Positions 16,256 to 24,883 of a DNA stretch of 59,688 nt are shown in pieces. The notes beneath the pieces are model-generated. The model saw only the letters and a program-made list of their open reading frames with translations, ran no database searches and was not told the origin of the DNA. The position numbers and the translations under genes are program-made. This DNA comes from DATFYP01 sp035626235 (lineage in GTDB: Archaea; Thermoproteota; Nitrososphaeria; Nitrososphaerales; Gagatemarchaeaceae), in assembly GCA_035626235.1 (NCBI GenBank), contig DASPOB010000047.1:1-59688 (forward strand), read 5' to 3'. Numbering within the stretch: position 1 is the first letter of the stretch; each line of letters opens with the position of its first letter.

Positions 16256-17626
16256 CTACGCCGGCGAGACCGCGACGGGCTTCCCCCTGGCGGGGATCTG
16301 GACTTCGTACTTGGCCCGGCCCCCCAAGGAGGCGAACATCTCCGGGTGCTCGGTGTGTATGGGGACGACCTTCCTTGGCTTCGCCAACCGTATGAGTTCT
16401 TCCACTCCCTGGGCGGGCGCGTGCCCTGAGGCGTGGAGCTGATGGTAGCTGAAGCCGAGGTGGTCGGTCCAGTTCCTAACGACCCCCTCCTCTTGTTCCC
16501 CTTCTTCGTTGAACGCCTCCGTGGCGGCGTGGATGTAGGTGCCTCCGCGGTCAGGCTTGATGTCAATCAGCTCCGCGAAGTTCCAGACGTCGAGATGGAG
16601 GAATGTCTCCGATTGCCTATCCCGCACCTCCCTCGCCGTGACCCCACAGTTCAGGAACTGCCTCTCCCAGAGCCGGTAGTCCTTGTCGTCCATCCTCCCG
16701 GACCTCTTCCGCCTCACGTACACCATCGCATCCCTTCCCACGCGGGGGACCTTCATCCGCTTGTCAGCCTCAAGCTTCCTCAGGACCATCGCCGCCTTCA
16801 TCGACACGACGAGGGTTCTCCCCGTCCGCCTGCACGCCTCCGCGAAGGTGTTGACCCTGTCCACGTCGTTCCCCCTGAAGGAAGAGAGAATCAGTCCTTT
16901 CTTCCCCGACACCAAAGACAAAGCCTCGTCCAGGACCGCCCGCTCACTCATGCTTCTTCTCGAGTCGCCGGGGCTGACGCGAGTCCCCTCGGTCAGCAAC
17001 AGGAGTGGCGCGGACTTCCCCGCCTCCTTGGCGAAGTCCTTGGTCATGTAGCCCGCGGGCCCGTGGAATCGGAAGTCCCCTGTGTAGACAATGGCCCCCT
17101 TCGTCGTGTGTATGATGAATCCGTAGGCGCCTGGGATTGAATGGTCGACGTGGACTGGCACGAACTCCAGGGTCCCGACGCGGAATCGGTCCCCGGTCCT
17201 GAACTTCCTCAGCTCGTGGCCGTCGAGAGGGGAGGAGGAGGACTCGCTGGAGGCTTGGTGCAGCAGGGTGGCCGTCTCGCCGCAGTAGACTGGGACCTCC
17301 TGGTCCACATATGGGATTCTCCCCATGTGGTCCCAGTGATAGTGGCTCAGCACCACAGCGTCCACTTCTGGCGCCGTGTGCTTCAGGCTGGTGTTCTGGA
17401 GAGCCTGCTCGGAATACAGGCCAGGAATCTCGGGGAGGAGGCCGAACTCGAACAGGTCTCCTGCCCCGTTAACCTGTCTTGGCTTTATGGTATCGTTGAA
17501 GTACATGCATCCGTCCGAGAAACCGGACCCGAAGTCAAGGAAGACCTTGGTGTCTCTGTCCTCTAGGAGGAACTTGTTGCCGCCGACCTCGCCCACTCCC
17601 CCGAAGCAAGTCACTCGCGGAATCAA
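16256..17626 (-). CDS. RNase J-like metallo-beta-lactamase/beta-CASP nuclease
   Basis: A 456-residue protein with an N-terminal GGVGEVGGNKFLLE, typical of RNase J-like enzymes, then the zinc motif SHYHWDH (H95, H97, D99, H100), VDHSIPGAYGF and YTGDFRFHG. The beta-CASP part has LLTEGTRVS, the HASGHA motif and a terminal PIHTEH. RNase J enzymes process or degrade RNA from the 5' end. Tyr replaces the commoner small residue in the first zinc motif, which may mark a divergent subgroup. TTG start at 17626, about 28 bp after a TATA-like GTTAAC, consistent with leaderless expression. Confidence 0.85.
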   Translation of the reverse strand: MIPRVTCFGGVGEVGGNKFLLEDRDTKVFLDFGSGFSDGCMYFNDTIKPRQVNGAGDLFEFGLLPEIPGLYSEQALQNTSLKHTAPEVDAVVLSHYHWDHMGRIPYVDQEVPVYCGETATLLHQASSESSSSPLDGHELRKFRTGDRFRVGTLEFVPVHVDHSIPGAYGFIIHTTKGAIVYTGDFRFHGPAGYMTKDFAKEAGKSAPLLLLTEGTRVSPGDSRRSMSERAVLDEALSLVSGKKGLILSSFRGNDVDRVNTFAEACRRTGRTLVVSMKAAMVLRKLEADKRMKVPRVGRDAMVYVRRKRSGRMDDKDYRLWERQFLNCGVTAREVRDRQSETFLHLDVWNFAELIDIKPDRGGTYIHAATEAFNEEGEQEEGVVRNWTDHLGFSYHQLHASGHAPAQGVEELIRLAKPRKVVPIHTEHPEMFASLGGRAKYEVQIPARGKPVAVSPA

Positions 17627-17708
17627 GCCGAGAGGACAAAGTGGGAAAACTAGTTAACGATTTGCGCGGCAATGGATAAATATCGATTAATCGCCAATTT
17701 GCGCTAGG

Positions 17709-17834
17709 TTGCTGATTCTTGTCCCTCTGCTCCAGACAGGCGACGAGACTCTGCAGGCGCTGGCGATCTTGGCCATCGCCGTAGGGCTAGCCGGTATCGC
17801 AATCCTGATCCTCTTCTCAAGGAGAAAAATCTAG
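17709..17834 (+). CDS. Small single-span membrane protein (41 residues)
   Basis: A 41-codon frame with TTG start: a short N-terminus (LILVPLLQTGDETL), one hydrophobic helix (ALAILAIAVGLAGIAILILF) and a basic end (SRRKI), the shape of a type III small membrane protein. A strong TATA element GATAAATATC centred near 17679 is about 30 bp upstream, as for leaderless genes in this window. Its stop is 6 bp before the HAD phosphatase ATG, so it is the first gene of that operon. It belongs to no family I recognise. Confidence 0.55.
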   Translation: MLILVPLLQTGDETLQALAILAIAVGLAGIAILILFSRRKI

Positions 17835-17840
17835 ACTAGA

Positions 17841-18500
17841 ATGCCAGCAGTACTGTTCGACATCGACGGCACGCTTGTTACGTTCAAGTTCGACGTTAAG
17901 GGGACGAGGAAGGCCCTGATTCAGGAGCTCAAGAGGAGTGGCCTGGACACGTCAGGCCTGGACCTCACTTCGCCCACGCAAAGGATAATGGACGCGGCGA
18001 GGTCCCAGACTCTGAACGAAGGAGGAGCGGAAGGCTTCGCCTCACTGAAGGGGAGGCTGTACTCGATTCTGGACGGATTCGAGGTCGAAAGCAGCAGGCA
18101 GGCTGCCGTATTCCCCGGAACCAGGGAAGTCTTGCTCCGCCTGCGCAGCAGGGCCGTCCGCCTCGCCGTCCTCACTAACAGCGGGAAGAAGGCAGCGTTC
18201 CCCGTCCTCCGAAAGGGGAGGATACTCGACTGTTTCGACTTCGTGCTCACCCGGGAGGATGTTGACACGATGAAGCCCAGCCCCGACGGCATCCTGGAGG
18301 CGGTACGCCGATTCTCACTCCCGAAGGAGGAGGTCTGCTACGTGGGAGACGGCGTCCTCGACATAGTCGCTGCCAAGGGGGCGGGGTTGAGGGTAATTTC
18401 GGTCGCCACAGGGATTCACACTGCCAGCCGGCTTCGCGAGGGGGGTGCCGACAGGGTCATCTCTTCGCTGGAGGAGCTCCCTGAGGTCCTCGGCATCTAG
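17841..18500 (+). CDS. HAD-family phosphatase (phosphoglycolate-phosphatase-like)
   Basis: A 219-residue haloacid dehalogenase hydrolase. Motif I is FDIDGT (D7, D9), motif II LTNSG, motif III lysine in MKPSPDG and motif IV GDGVLD. A helical cap follows motif I, as in the phosphoglycolate phosphatase / pyrophosphatase PpaX group. The substrate cannot be told from sequence. It follows the small membrane protein gene by 6 bp. Confidence 0.85.
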   Translation: MPAVLFDIDGTLVTFKFDVKGTRKALIQELKRSGLDTSGLDLTSPTQRIMDAARSQTLNEGGAEGFASLKGRLYSILDGFEVESSRQAAVFPGTREVLLRLRSRAVRLAVLTNSGKKAAFPVLRKGRILDCFDFVLTREDVDTMKPSPDGILEAVRRFSLPKEEVCYVGDGVLDIVAAKGAGLRVISVATGIHTASRLREGGADRVISSLEELPEVLGI

Positions 18501-18572
18501 AGCCTTTGCCGCGTTACCCGCCCGCTACAGAATCCATAATAACGGCCATGGAAAGGCGCCCCAGTTCCTTCC

Positions 18573-18929
18573 ATGTCATCGGCGAAGTCCCCCCCTTGCT
18601 ACATCGTTGGTCTCCCCGAGTCTCCTGAGGAGGCGTCTGCCGCGGAGCGGAAGTTCGAGCGTCTTTCGCTGGAGCTCACCAAGGCGATCCCTTCAATCGA
18701 GGAGATACGCGCAGTTGTGAAGTCAAAGAAGACTGCCAAGAACCGAGGGCGATACGAAGTGTCGGTCGAGGTGTACACCCCGCGGCAAAGGCACGCCTTC
18801 TCCGAGACTGGCTTCGACCTGGTTGCGATCTTCGAGTCCATGGAGCCCAAACTGAAACGGCTTCTCTCCTCCAAGCCGTCCAAGGTGACCTCATCGAGGG
18901 GAAGGTCTCAGCGCAAGATCACCGGCTGA
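18573..18929 (+). CDS. Small basic protein, possibly ribosome-hibernation (HPF/RaiA)-like
   Basis: A 118-residue basic protein. The middle has two beta strands and a helix (GRYEVSVEVYTPRQRHAFSE, then DLVAIFESMEPKLKRLL) with the pattern of HPF/RaiA proteins, which bind the decoding centre of resting ribosomes. The C-terminal 20 residues are Ser/Arg/Lys-rich. The resemblance is structural pattern only and weak at the N-terminus. It follows the HAD gene on the same strand. Confidence 0.6.
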   Translation: MSSAKSPPCYIVGLPESPEEASAAERKFERLSLELTKAIPSIEEIRAVVKSKKTAKNRGRYEVSVEVYTPRQRHAFSETGFDLVAIFESMEPKLKRLLSSKPSKVTSSRGRSQRKITG

Positions 18930-19011
18930 GCCAAGTCTCGGGCCGTCGACTCCTCCGACGTCGTAGCCAGGTCGCGCCAATCTCAAATATCCCGACCGGC
19001 GTGGGCGCGTC

Positions 19012-19416
19012 GTGTCCCCTTCAGGAAAGGCGATTCAGGCGACCGTCCTCTTCTCCACTGTCCTCGGGGTCGCTTTCCTGTGGCAGGTGTACGGTCTGGT
19101 CCCCCCTTTCGTATTCGACTTCGTCGCGGCCGGATGGGTCCTCTTCGTCGCCGACAGCGCGCTCACCTTCTTGCGTCCCGCCGCATCTTACGTCCTCGCG
19201 TTCGTCCTCGCCTTGCTGGCCCTCGCGTCCTCGCTTCCCCAGTCGGCCCACTACGCGTTCATTCAGGAGGGCGCGATTGCACCGGCAGCCACATTCATAG
19301 TCGGGACAGCGGCCCAGATCCTGCTTGTGATACTGGTCCCGTACCACTTTCTCCTGGGAGGGAGGAGAGGCGCCCCAGGTTCGGCGGAAGCAGGGGACAA
19401 GGCGCCGCCCCCGTGA
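19012..19416 (+). CDS. Four-span membrane protein, unknown function
   Basis: A 134-residue protein with about four hydrophobic segments and a charged, Pro-rich cytoplasmic tail (GDKAPPP at the end). No family recognised. GTG start; an AT-rich CAAATATC element lies about 30 bp upstream. The minus-strand PurD-like gene converges on it. Confidence 0.6.
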   Translation: MSPSGKAIQATVLFSTVLGVAFLWQVYGLVPPFVFDFVAAGWVLFVADSALTFLRPAASYVLAFVLALLALASSLPQSAHYAFIQEGAIAPAATFIVGTAAQILLVILVPYHFLLGGRRGAPGSAEAGDKAPPP

Positions 19417-19515
19417 CCGCTCTCAGGAGCCTGACGTGTACTCCGGCGCCCGGCTGCCCCGCTGTCGCTGGTTCTTAGGATTGAGGATAGCTAGCCACCG
19501 ACGAACCACTATTCT

Positions 19516-20787
19516 TCAGACATAACCCCAGCTGAGGAGTAAATCGCTGTCGTGGGCCCAGCGCTCGCCAATGTCCGTCCTGTAGAACATGTTCGGGATC
19601 ATGACGTTCTTGACGTTCTGGTAGGCCCTCTCGATGGCGTCGGCCATCGTGGCGCCCGACCCGGTCACCACCAGAGCGTACCCCGAGGTCCCTGCGATGT
19701 GCCAGTCGCCTTCTTCGAATTTGACTTCTCCAATGTGAATACCGTCAAGACTCTGGCGCTTGAACAGAATTGTGGCACCTTCGGAGTACTTCTTGAATGC
19801 CTTCTCGTCCTCGAACGGCCACGGCGGGATTGTGACAACCACGCCCACCTGGTACCCCTTCTTCGTCTTGAGCTGGGTCTCTTTTCCCTGCGCCAGGTCG
19901 CTCAGGAATGTTCCCCAATCGCTCGTGATGCCTTCCATCTGTATGCTGATCGTCGGGTATCCGAGCCTCGATGTGAATTCGAGCGGCCATATTCCCTTTG
20001 AGTTTGCGATGCAGTTGATGTCGATGTACCCCACGTACTTGCTCGCCACGAGCTTGTCCTTCATCTTCAGGAGGGTCCTCTCGTAGACGGGGCTGTTCTT
20101 GGTGTAGTACATCGATGTTCCCATCTCGCCCGTGCTCGGGCCCAGCTCGTGGGGGAATAGGCGCTTGTGCTCGAAGTTGACGCACACCGGCATGACAAAG
20201 TCCTTGCCGTTGAAGAAGGCGCCAACGGCTATCTCGACACCTTCGGCGTACTTCTGTATCAGGAACTCCTTGATCTTCTTCGACCAGTTCGCCTTATAGT
20301 GTTCGAGGACCTCGAGGACGTCCTTCCCGTCTGACTCTTGCCCGATGAAGAGAAGCTCTTTCTCGTTCTGTGCCTTCCCGCTGGGCTTCAGCACGTACCT
20401 GTCCGGGTTGGCCTTGACGAACTCGATCGCCTTGTCGAACTCGGTGAAGTTCCAGGAGGGGAGGATGTCGACCCCAGCAAGATTGAGCTCGGCCTGCCCG
20501 AACTCCCTGTCGAGCTCGAGCTTGTCGGTGTAGGGCGAGCCGCCGAAGACGAACTTCCCTTCGTTCCTTAGCTGTTCTGCCTTGGCACCGAACCCCACGT
20601 CGTCAAACATGAAGACGTCCGCCCAGTCCTTGAGCGGCTCCCATTCGTCTATCTTCTCGATGAACCCTAGGCCCACGTCCTTCTCCGCCTGACCGTGGCA
20701 GAACATCTTCACCTCGTGCCCCTCCTTCTTGAGCTGCCATGCGAGGTCGGCTGACAAGCTCTCGTTGGTGACGAAGAGGAACTTCAT
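19516..20787 (-). CDS. ATP-grasp protein related to glycinamide ribonucleotide synthetase (PurD)
   Basis: A 423-residue ATP-grasp protein with PurD-like order: N-terminal pre-ATP-grasp domain (FLFVTNESLSADLAWQLKKEG), central ATP-binding region (YVLKPSGKAQNEKELLF with the nucleotide Lys, then FLIQKYAEGVEIAVGAFFNG in part), and the metal-binding PLEFTSRLGYP. Canonical PurD ends its grasp motif with EFNxRFGDPE; here it is EFTSRLGYP, and no pur genes are adjacent. A related ligase with another substrate is therefore as likely as true PurD. TATA-like GATATTAAC about 29 bp before the ATG. Confidence 0.7.
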   Translation of the reverse strand: MKFLFVTNESLSADLAWQLKKEGHEVKMFCHGQAEKDVGLGFIEKIDEWEPLKDWADVFMFDDVGFGAKAEQLRNEGKFVFGGSPYTDKLELDREFGQAELNLAGVDILPSWNFTEFDKAIEFVKANPDRYVLKPSGKAQNEKELLFIGQESDGKDVLEVLEHYKANWSKKIKEFLIQKYAEGVEIAVGAFFNGKDFVMPVCVNFEHKRLFPHELGPSTGEMGTSMYYTKNSPVYERTLLKMKDKLVASKYVGYIDINCIANSKGIWPLEFTSRLGYPTISIQMEGITSDWGTFLSDLAQGKETQLKTKKGYQVGVVVTIPPWPFEDEKAFKKYSEGATILFKRQSLDGIHIGEVKFEEGDWHIAGTSGYALVVTGSGATMADAIERAYQNVKNVMIPNMFYRTDIGERWAHDSDLLLSWGYV

Positions 20788-20948
20788 CCGTTGTGTCCAG
20801 AAGTCAATCCTCGTTAATATCTGTTGACCAAAAGTTACTTGACCAATGGCTTCCCTCGGCTTCCTCCGGGGGCAATATTGCGACCTAACCCTTTTGTGGC
20901 AAACCTTAACTCTCCGACGGATTCGCTGCCCAAAACGGGCGATGCGAG

Positions 20949-23759
20949 ATGGTGACCCAGAACCTCGAGAAGATATTCAACCCGAGGAGCATTGCCCTCA
21001 TCGGAGCCAGCGACGAGGAGAACACGGTGGGCACCGCGCTGATGAGGAACCTCCTGGAGCCCAAGACCCTCAGACACGTCTACCCAGTGAACATAAGGAA
21101 ACCAGAGGTGATGGGGCTGAAGGCGTACAAGTCAATCGCCGACCTTCCCGAGACGGCGGACCTGGCGGTGGTGGCGACCCCGGCGAGGACGGTTCCTGAG
21201 GTCGTCGAGCAGTGCGGCGAGGCAGGAACTCTGGGCCTGGTGATAATCAGCGCCGGCTTCAAGGAGATTGGCCCGGAAGGGAAGGCGCTGGAGGATCGGA
21301 TCTCTGAGACGAAGAAGCGCTACGGCCTCAGGATCGTCGGTCCGAACTGCCTCGGCATCATGCGGCCGAGCACGAACCTCAACGTCACATTCATGAAGAG
21401 CACTCCCAAGCCGGGGAACATCGCCTTCATCGGCCAAAGCGGCGCGATTGGGTCCGCGGTCCTCGACTGGGTGATTCACGAGAACATTGGCCTGAGCAAT
21501 TTCGTCTCGATAGGGTCCATGCTCGACGTGGACTTCGGTGATCTGATCGACTACTTCGGGACCGACCCCCGAACAAGGAGCATTCTGATGTACGTCGAAG
21601 GCCTCACGGAAGCACGCAAGTTCATGAGCGCCGCCAGGCACTTCGCCAGGACCAAACCGATCATCGTCGTAAAGGCAGGCAAGTTTGGAGAAAGCGCGAA
21701 GGCCGCTGCGTCCCACACAGGTTCTCTGACTGGGGAGGATGTCGTCTACGACAAGGCCTTCAAGCGCGCAGGGATGGTAAGAGTCGACGAGATAGCAGAC
21801 CTGTTCAACTCCTCGGGGGTACTAGGGATGCAGCCCCTCCCTCGGGGGCCGAACCTGGCGATTGTGACCAACGCAGGCGGCCCAGGAGTCATGGCGACCG
21901 ACGCCATACTGGGGCTCGGCGGCAGGATGGCTGAGCTGAGCGCCTCGACGATGGACGCGCTGAACGCGCACCTCCCGAGGTTCTGGAGCAGGGGGAACCC
22001 CATAGACGTTCTGGGGGACGCGAAGCCAGACAGGTACAGGCTGGCGGTCGACGCATGCCTCGACGACGACAACGTCGACGGGGTGCTGGTGATATACACC
22101 GCACAGGCCGTGGGCGACCCTGTCGAGACCGCAAGGACCATCACCGAGCTATGCAAGGGCAGGGGGTACCAGTACAAGACGATTCTCACCAGTTTCATGG
22201 GCTTCGGGGCGGTCGAGGAGGCGAACCGCATTTTCAACCAGAACAGCATCCCCACCTACTCAACGCCGGAGCAGGCCGTGAAGACGTACATGTACATGTA
22301 CAACTACAAGAGGAACCTGGAGCTGCTCTACCAGACCCCGGAAGAGCTCCCGGTTGACGTCATGCCCCCCAAGAGGCCCCTTAGGGTCATCCTCCGTAAC
22401 ATAGCGAAAGAGAGTCGCGACGTATTGAACGAAGCCGAGGCGAAGACGTTCCTAGAATACTACAACTTCCCGGTGGTGAAGACGAAGGTCGCCCGCACGG
22501 TTGACCAGGCGGTTTCGATCGCCAACTCCCTGCGGTACCCGGTGGCGCTGAAGATCCTCTCGCCCCAGATAGTTCACAAGACGGAAGCTGGCGGAGTCGT
22601 CCTCGGGATCAACAGCGACACGGAGCTCCGTGAAGCCTACGCCCGAATCGTGCAGAACGCACTGCGGTACAACCCCAACGCCGAAATCCAGGGGGTGACG
22701 GTCCAGCAGTCAATCACCAAGAAGGGGTACGAGGTAATAATCGGCTCGAAGACGGACCCGCTCTTTGGGCCTGTCATCCTCTTCGGGAGCGGGGGCGTGG
22801 GGGTCGAGCTGTTCAGGGACTTCGCGGTAGGACTCCCGCCTCTGAACCAGACGCTGGCGACCAGGCTGATGGAGGAGACGAAGGTCTACCAACTCCTCAA
22901 GGGATACAGGAACATGCCTCCCGCGAACGTCAAGCTAGTCCAGGAGCTGCTGGTTTTGTTCAGCCAGATGCTCATCGACTTCCCTGAGCTCAAGGAGGTC
23001 GACATCAACCCCCTATTCGTGTCGGAGAACGAGGCCTACGCCTTCGACGCCAGAATCGTGGTCGACAGAGTGAAGATTATCGAGCATCCCGAGCCACACC
23101 AGCATCTCGTCATAACTCCCTACCCGAAGAAGTACGAGACAGGGTGGAGGCTGAGGGACGGCAGAGACATCCTGCTAAGGCCGATCAAGCCGGAGGATGA
23201 GCCCCTGTGGCTCGAAATGTTTCAGAGCTTCTCTGAGGAGTCGGTCAGGCTGAGGTTCTTCCAGGTCATCAAGGACACCCCGCACGAGATGCGTGTCAGG
23301 TACTGCAACATAGACTACGACCGGGAAGTGGCCATAGTCGCAGAGCTCAACGAGGAGGGGCGGAAGAGGCTCCTCGGCGTCGCGCGGGTCGGCCTTGAGC
23401 CCGACGGGAAGACCGGAGAGCTGGCCTTCATCGTTGCCGACCCCTGGCAGGGACTCGGCCTGGGGACCAAGCTGGTCGACCACACCATCGATGTCTGCGA
23501 GGACATGAAGGTGGAGTCGATCTACGCGATAATGCTCCAGGAGAACACTAGGGCCATCAGCCTGATGAAGAAGATGGGGTTCGATGTGCACTTCCTGACA
23601 GATGGCACGGCAAAGGCAATCCTCGATTTGAAGGAAGAAGAGGAGTATCTGCCCGTGGAAGAAGCCACAGGGGAGCCTGCCGCAGCGGCCGAGACCACGC
23701 CCTCTCCTGCCCCCGCGCCGGCCCCGCAGGCCAAAAACACAGAGACGCTGGCGACCTAG
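20949..23759 (+). CDS. ADP-forming acyl-CoA synthetase fused to GNAT acetyltransferase (Pat-like)
   Basis: A 936-residue fusion. Residues 1-460 are the alpha-type CoA-binding/ligase part (opening NPRSIALIGAS; phospho-histidine loop AASHTGSLTG with His about 256). Residues about 470-700 are the beta-type ATP-grasp domain (EAEAKTFLEYYNFPVVKTK and IVHKTEAGGVVLG). Residues about 733-880 are a GNAT domain (LLRPIKPEDEP, then DPWQGLGLGTKLVD as the acetyl-CoA loop). The last 40 residues are a Pro/Ala linker. The architecture matches bacterial protein acetyltransferase PatZ/Pat, in which the ligase part has lost activity, but here the catalytic His is retained. It may be an active acyl-CoA synthetase, an acetyl-CoA-sensing lysine acetyltransferase, or both. 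An Acs gene with the target lysine lies 11 kb away. Confidence 0.88.
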   Translation: MVTQNLEKIFNPRSIALIGASDEENTVGTALMRNLLEPKTLRHVYPVNIRKPEVMGLKAYKSIADLPETADLAVVATPARTVPEVVEQCGEAGTLGLVIISAGFKEIGPEGKALEDRISETKKRYGLRIVGPNCLGIMRPSTNLNVTFMKSTPKPGNIAFIGQSGAIGSAVLDWVIHENIGLSNFVSIGSMLDVDFGDLIDYFGTDPRTRSILMYVEGLTEARKFMSAARHFARTKPIIVVKAGKFGESAKAAASHTGSLTGEDVVYDKAFKRAGMVRVDEIADLFNSSGVLGMQPLPRGPNLAIVTNAGGPGVMATDAILGLGGRMAELSASTMDALNAHLPRFWSRGNPIDVLGDAKPDRYRLAVDACLDDDNVDGVLVIYTAQAVGDPVETARTITELCKGRGYQYKTILTSFMGFGAVEEANRIFNQNSIPTYSTPEQAVKTYMYMYNYKRNLELLYQTPEELPVDVMPPKRPLRVILRNIAKESRDVLNEAEAKTFLEYYNFPVVKTKVARTVDQAVSIANSLRYPVALKILSPQIVHKTEAGGVVLGINSDTELREAYARIVQNALRYNPNAEIQGVTVQQSITKKGYEVIIGSKTDPLFGPVILFGSGGVGVELFRDFAVGLPPLNQTLATRLMEETKVYQLLKGYRNMPPANVKLVQELLVLFSQMLIDFPELKEVDINPLFVSENEAYAFDARIVVDRVKIIEHPEPHQHLVITPYPKKYETGWRLRDGRDILLRPIKPEDEPLWLEMFQSFSEESVRLRFFQVIKDTPHEMRVRYCNIDYDREVAIVAELNEEGRKRLLGVARVGLEPDGKTGELAFIVADPWQGLGLGTKLVDHTIDVCEDMKVESIYAIMLQENTRAISLMKKMGFDVHFLTDGTAKAILDLKEEEEYLPVEEATGEPAAAAETTPSPAPAPAPQAKNTETLAT

Positions 23760-23936
23760 CGAACCCATCCGTGGCCGGGGCATGATGCTCGACAGGATAG
23801 ATGAGCACCCTCTAGATGCCTCCTGCCGAGCTTGCGCGACGGATGATGGGACTTTCGACTCCTTCGAGCAAAGTCATTGGCTCTGGTGGTTGGTGAGAGA
23901 CGCACACCTCTGAAAGCATAAACGGGTCCCCCTGCC

Positions 23937-23955
23937 TCGCAGGGCGTCCCTGCGA
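23937..23955. terminator. Strong hairpin between convergent genes
   Basis: TCGCAGGG-CGT-CCCTGCGA is a perfect 8 bp stem with a 3-base loop, located in the 268 bp between the convergent synthetase-GNAT gene and the small barrel protein gene. No T-run follows it, so it may be a terminator or mRNA-end structure; the rest of this gap shows no gene. Confidence 0.4.
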
Positions 23956-24027
23956 CGAAAGGCTCCGCTTCGACGTTCAGACCGGCCCCGCGACCTCTGG
24001 GGGCCCTGGGACCGTTTTCCCATTTCC

Positions 24028-24339
24028 CTACCTTGGCTTCTTCCGCAGCTCTTCCATTCCCTCAAGGCTGTCGGCGAATGTTCCGAGAGGGTGGACCTCC
24101 CGGTCAACCACGAAATTCGCAGGTGAGCCAAACAGAATCTCGCCGAGCTCCTCGAGAGTCTCAGTCTCGACGATGTAGCCATCACCGACGGTATCCAGGA
24201 AGGGGCCACCGCCAACAATCTTCCGGCTCTTCATGAGCTGGAGCTTGTATCTTAGGTCGTCTGCTGCGACCTTCGCAAAGTCTCCCGGGCTCACCGAGGA
24301 CGAGCTGTTCCTGACCCTCTCGATTACAAAGAACTTCAT
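24028..24339 (-). CDS. Muconolactone-isomerase-like dimeric alpha-beta barrel protein
   Basis: A 103-residue protein with the ferredoxin-like pattern of dimeric alpha-beta barrels: KFFVIERV strand, long helix, MKSRKIVGGGPFLDTVGDGYIVE (quoted as KIVGGGPFLD and GDGYIVE), and a final ANFVVDREVHPLG strand. This is the layout of muconolactone delta-isomerase/YCII-like proteins. Catalysis cannot be inferred. ATG 24339 is preferred to the ATG at 24351. It follows the cupin gene by 22 bp and is likely co-transcribed with it. Confidence 0.65.
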   Translation of the reverse strand: MKFFVIERVRNSSSSVSPGDFAKVAADDLRYKLQLMKSRKIVGGGPFLDTVGDGYIVETETLEELGEILFGSPANFVVDREVHPLGTFADSLEGMEELRKKPR

Positions 24340-24361
24340 GACAACTGCCACTCCCGTGATG

Positions 24362-24724
24362 CTACTTCGAGGCCTTCGCGTAGTCGACCATGCCCTGGAA
24401 GTCTATAACGGTCACCGGCTCAACCCCGACGACCCAGGCGTCGTGGCCTGCCGGGATCCGGGATATTTCTCCTGGCCCTATGTCCATCTCTGTGCCGTCG
24501 TCCATCTTGACGTGAAGGACTCCGGTCTCGTGGTATTGGAAGTGCGGGGCTTCACAGCTCGTGGTCTTGGCGATAGGCTTCACGTGCTTCGACCACTTCC
24601 AACCGGGCTCGAGGACTGCTCTTCCTACCGCAGCTCCCTCGAAGCTGACCAGCTGGAGCTTGCCATTCTCGAACTTCCTAAGCTCATCGGGGGCGCCGAA
24701 CTTCTTGACTTGTGGTTTGGGCAA
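24362..24724 (-). CDS. Cupin-domain protein
   Basis: A 120-residue single cupin. Strands with HFQYHETGVLHVKMDDGTE-type layout (HFQYHETGVLHVKM) and PGEISRIPAGHDAWVVG form the two cupin motifs, with His and Glu placed to bind a metal. The substrate is unknown. ATG start about 28 bp after a TATA-like CTTAAAT on the minus strand, consistent with leaderless expression. First gene of a two-gene operon with the barrel protein. Confidence 0.75.
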   Translation of the reverse strand: MPKPQVKKFGAPDELRKFENGKLQLVSFEGAAVGRAVLEPGWKWSKHVKPIAKTTSCEAPHFQYHETGVLHVKMDDGTEMDIGPGEISRIPAGHDAWVVGVEPVTVIDFQGMVDYAKASK

Positions 24725-24883
24725 CCCTAACGCCTTAGGGATGACCCGATTTAAGCGATGCGACTCCTCGACGCTCCTTCCGCTCGAGTACGCTACCGGG
24801 CAGTCGCCATACGCGTCCGGATACGGACGGCAGGTTGCAGCCGGATTGACTGCCTCCGCTCTCTCGTCCCTCGAGTGAGGTAC

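Noticed and set aside
19516..20787. Definite PurD
   Set aside because: The grasp-domain metal motif differs from canonical PurD and no purine genes adjoin, so only an ATP-grasp relative is claimed.
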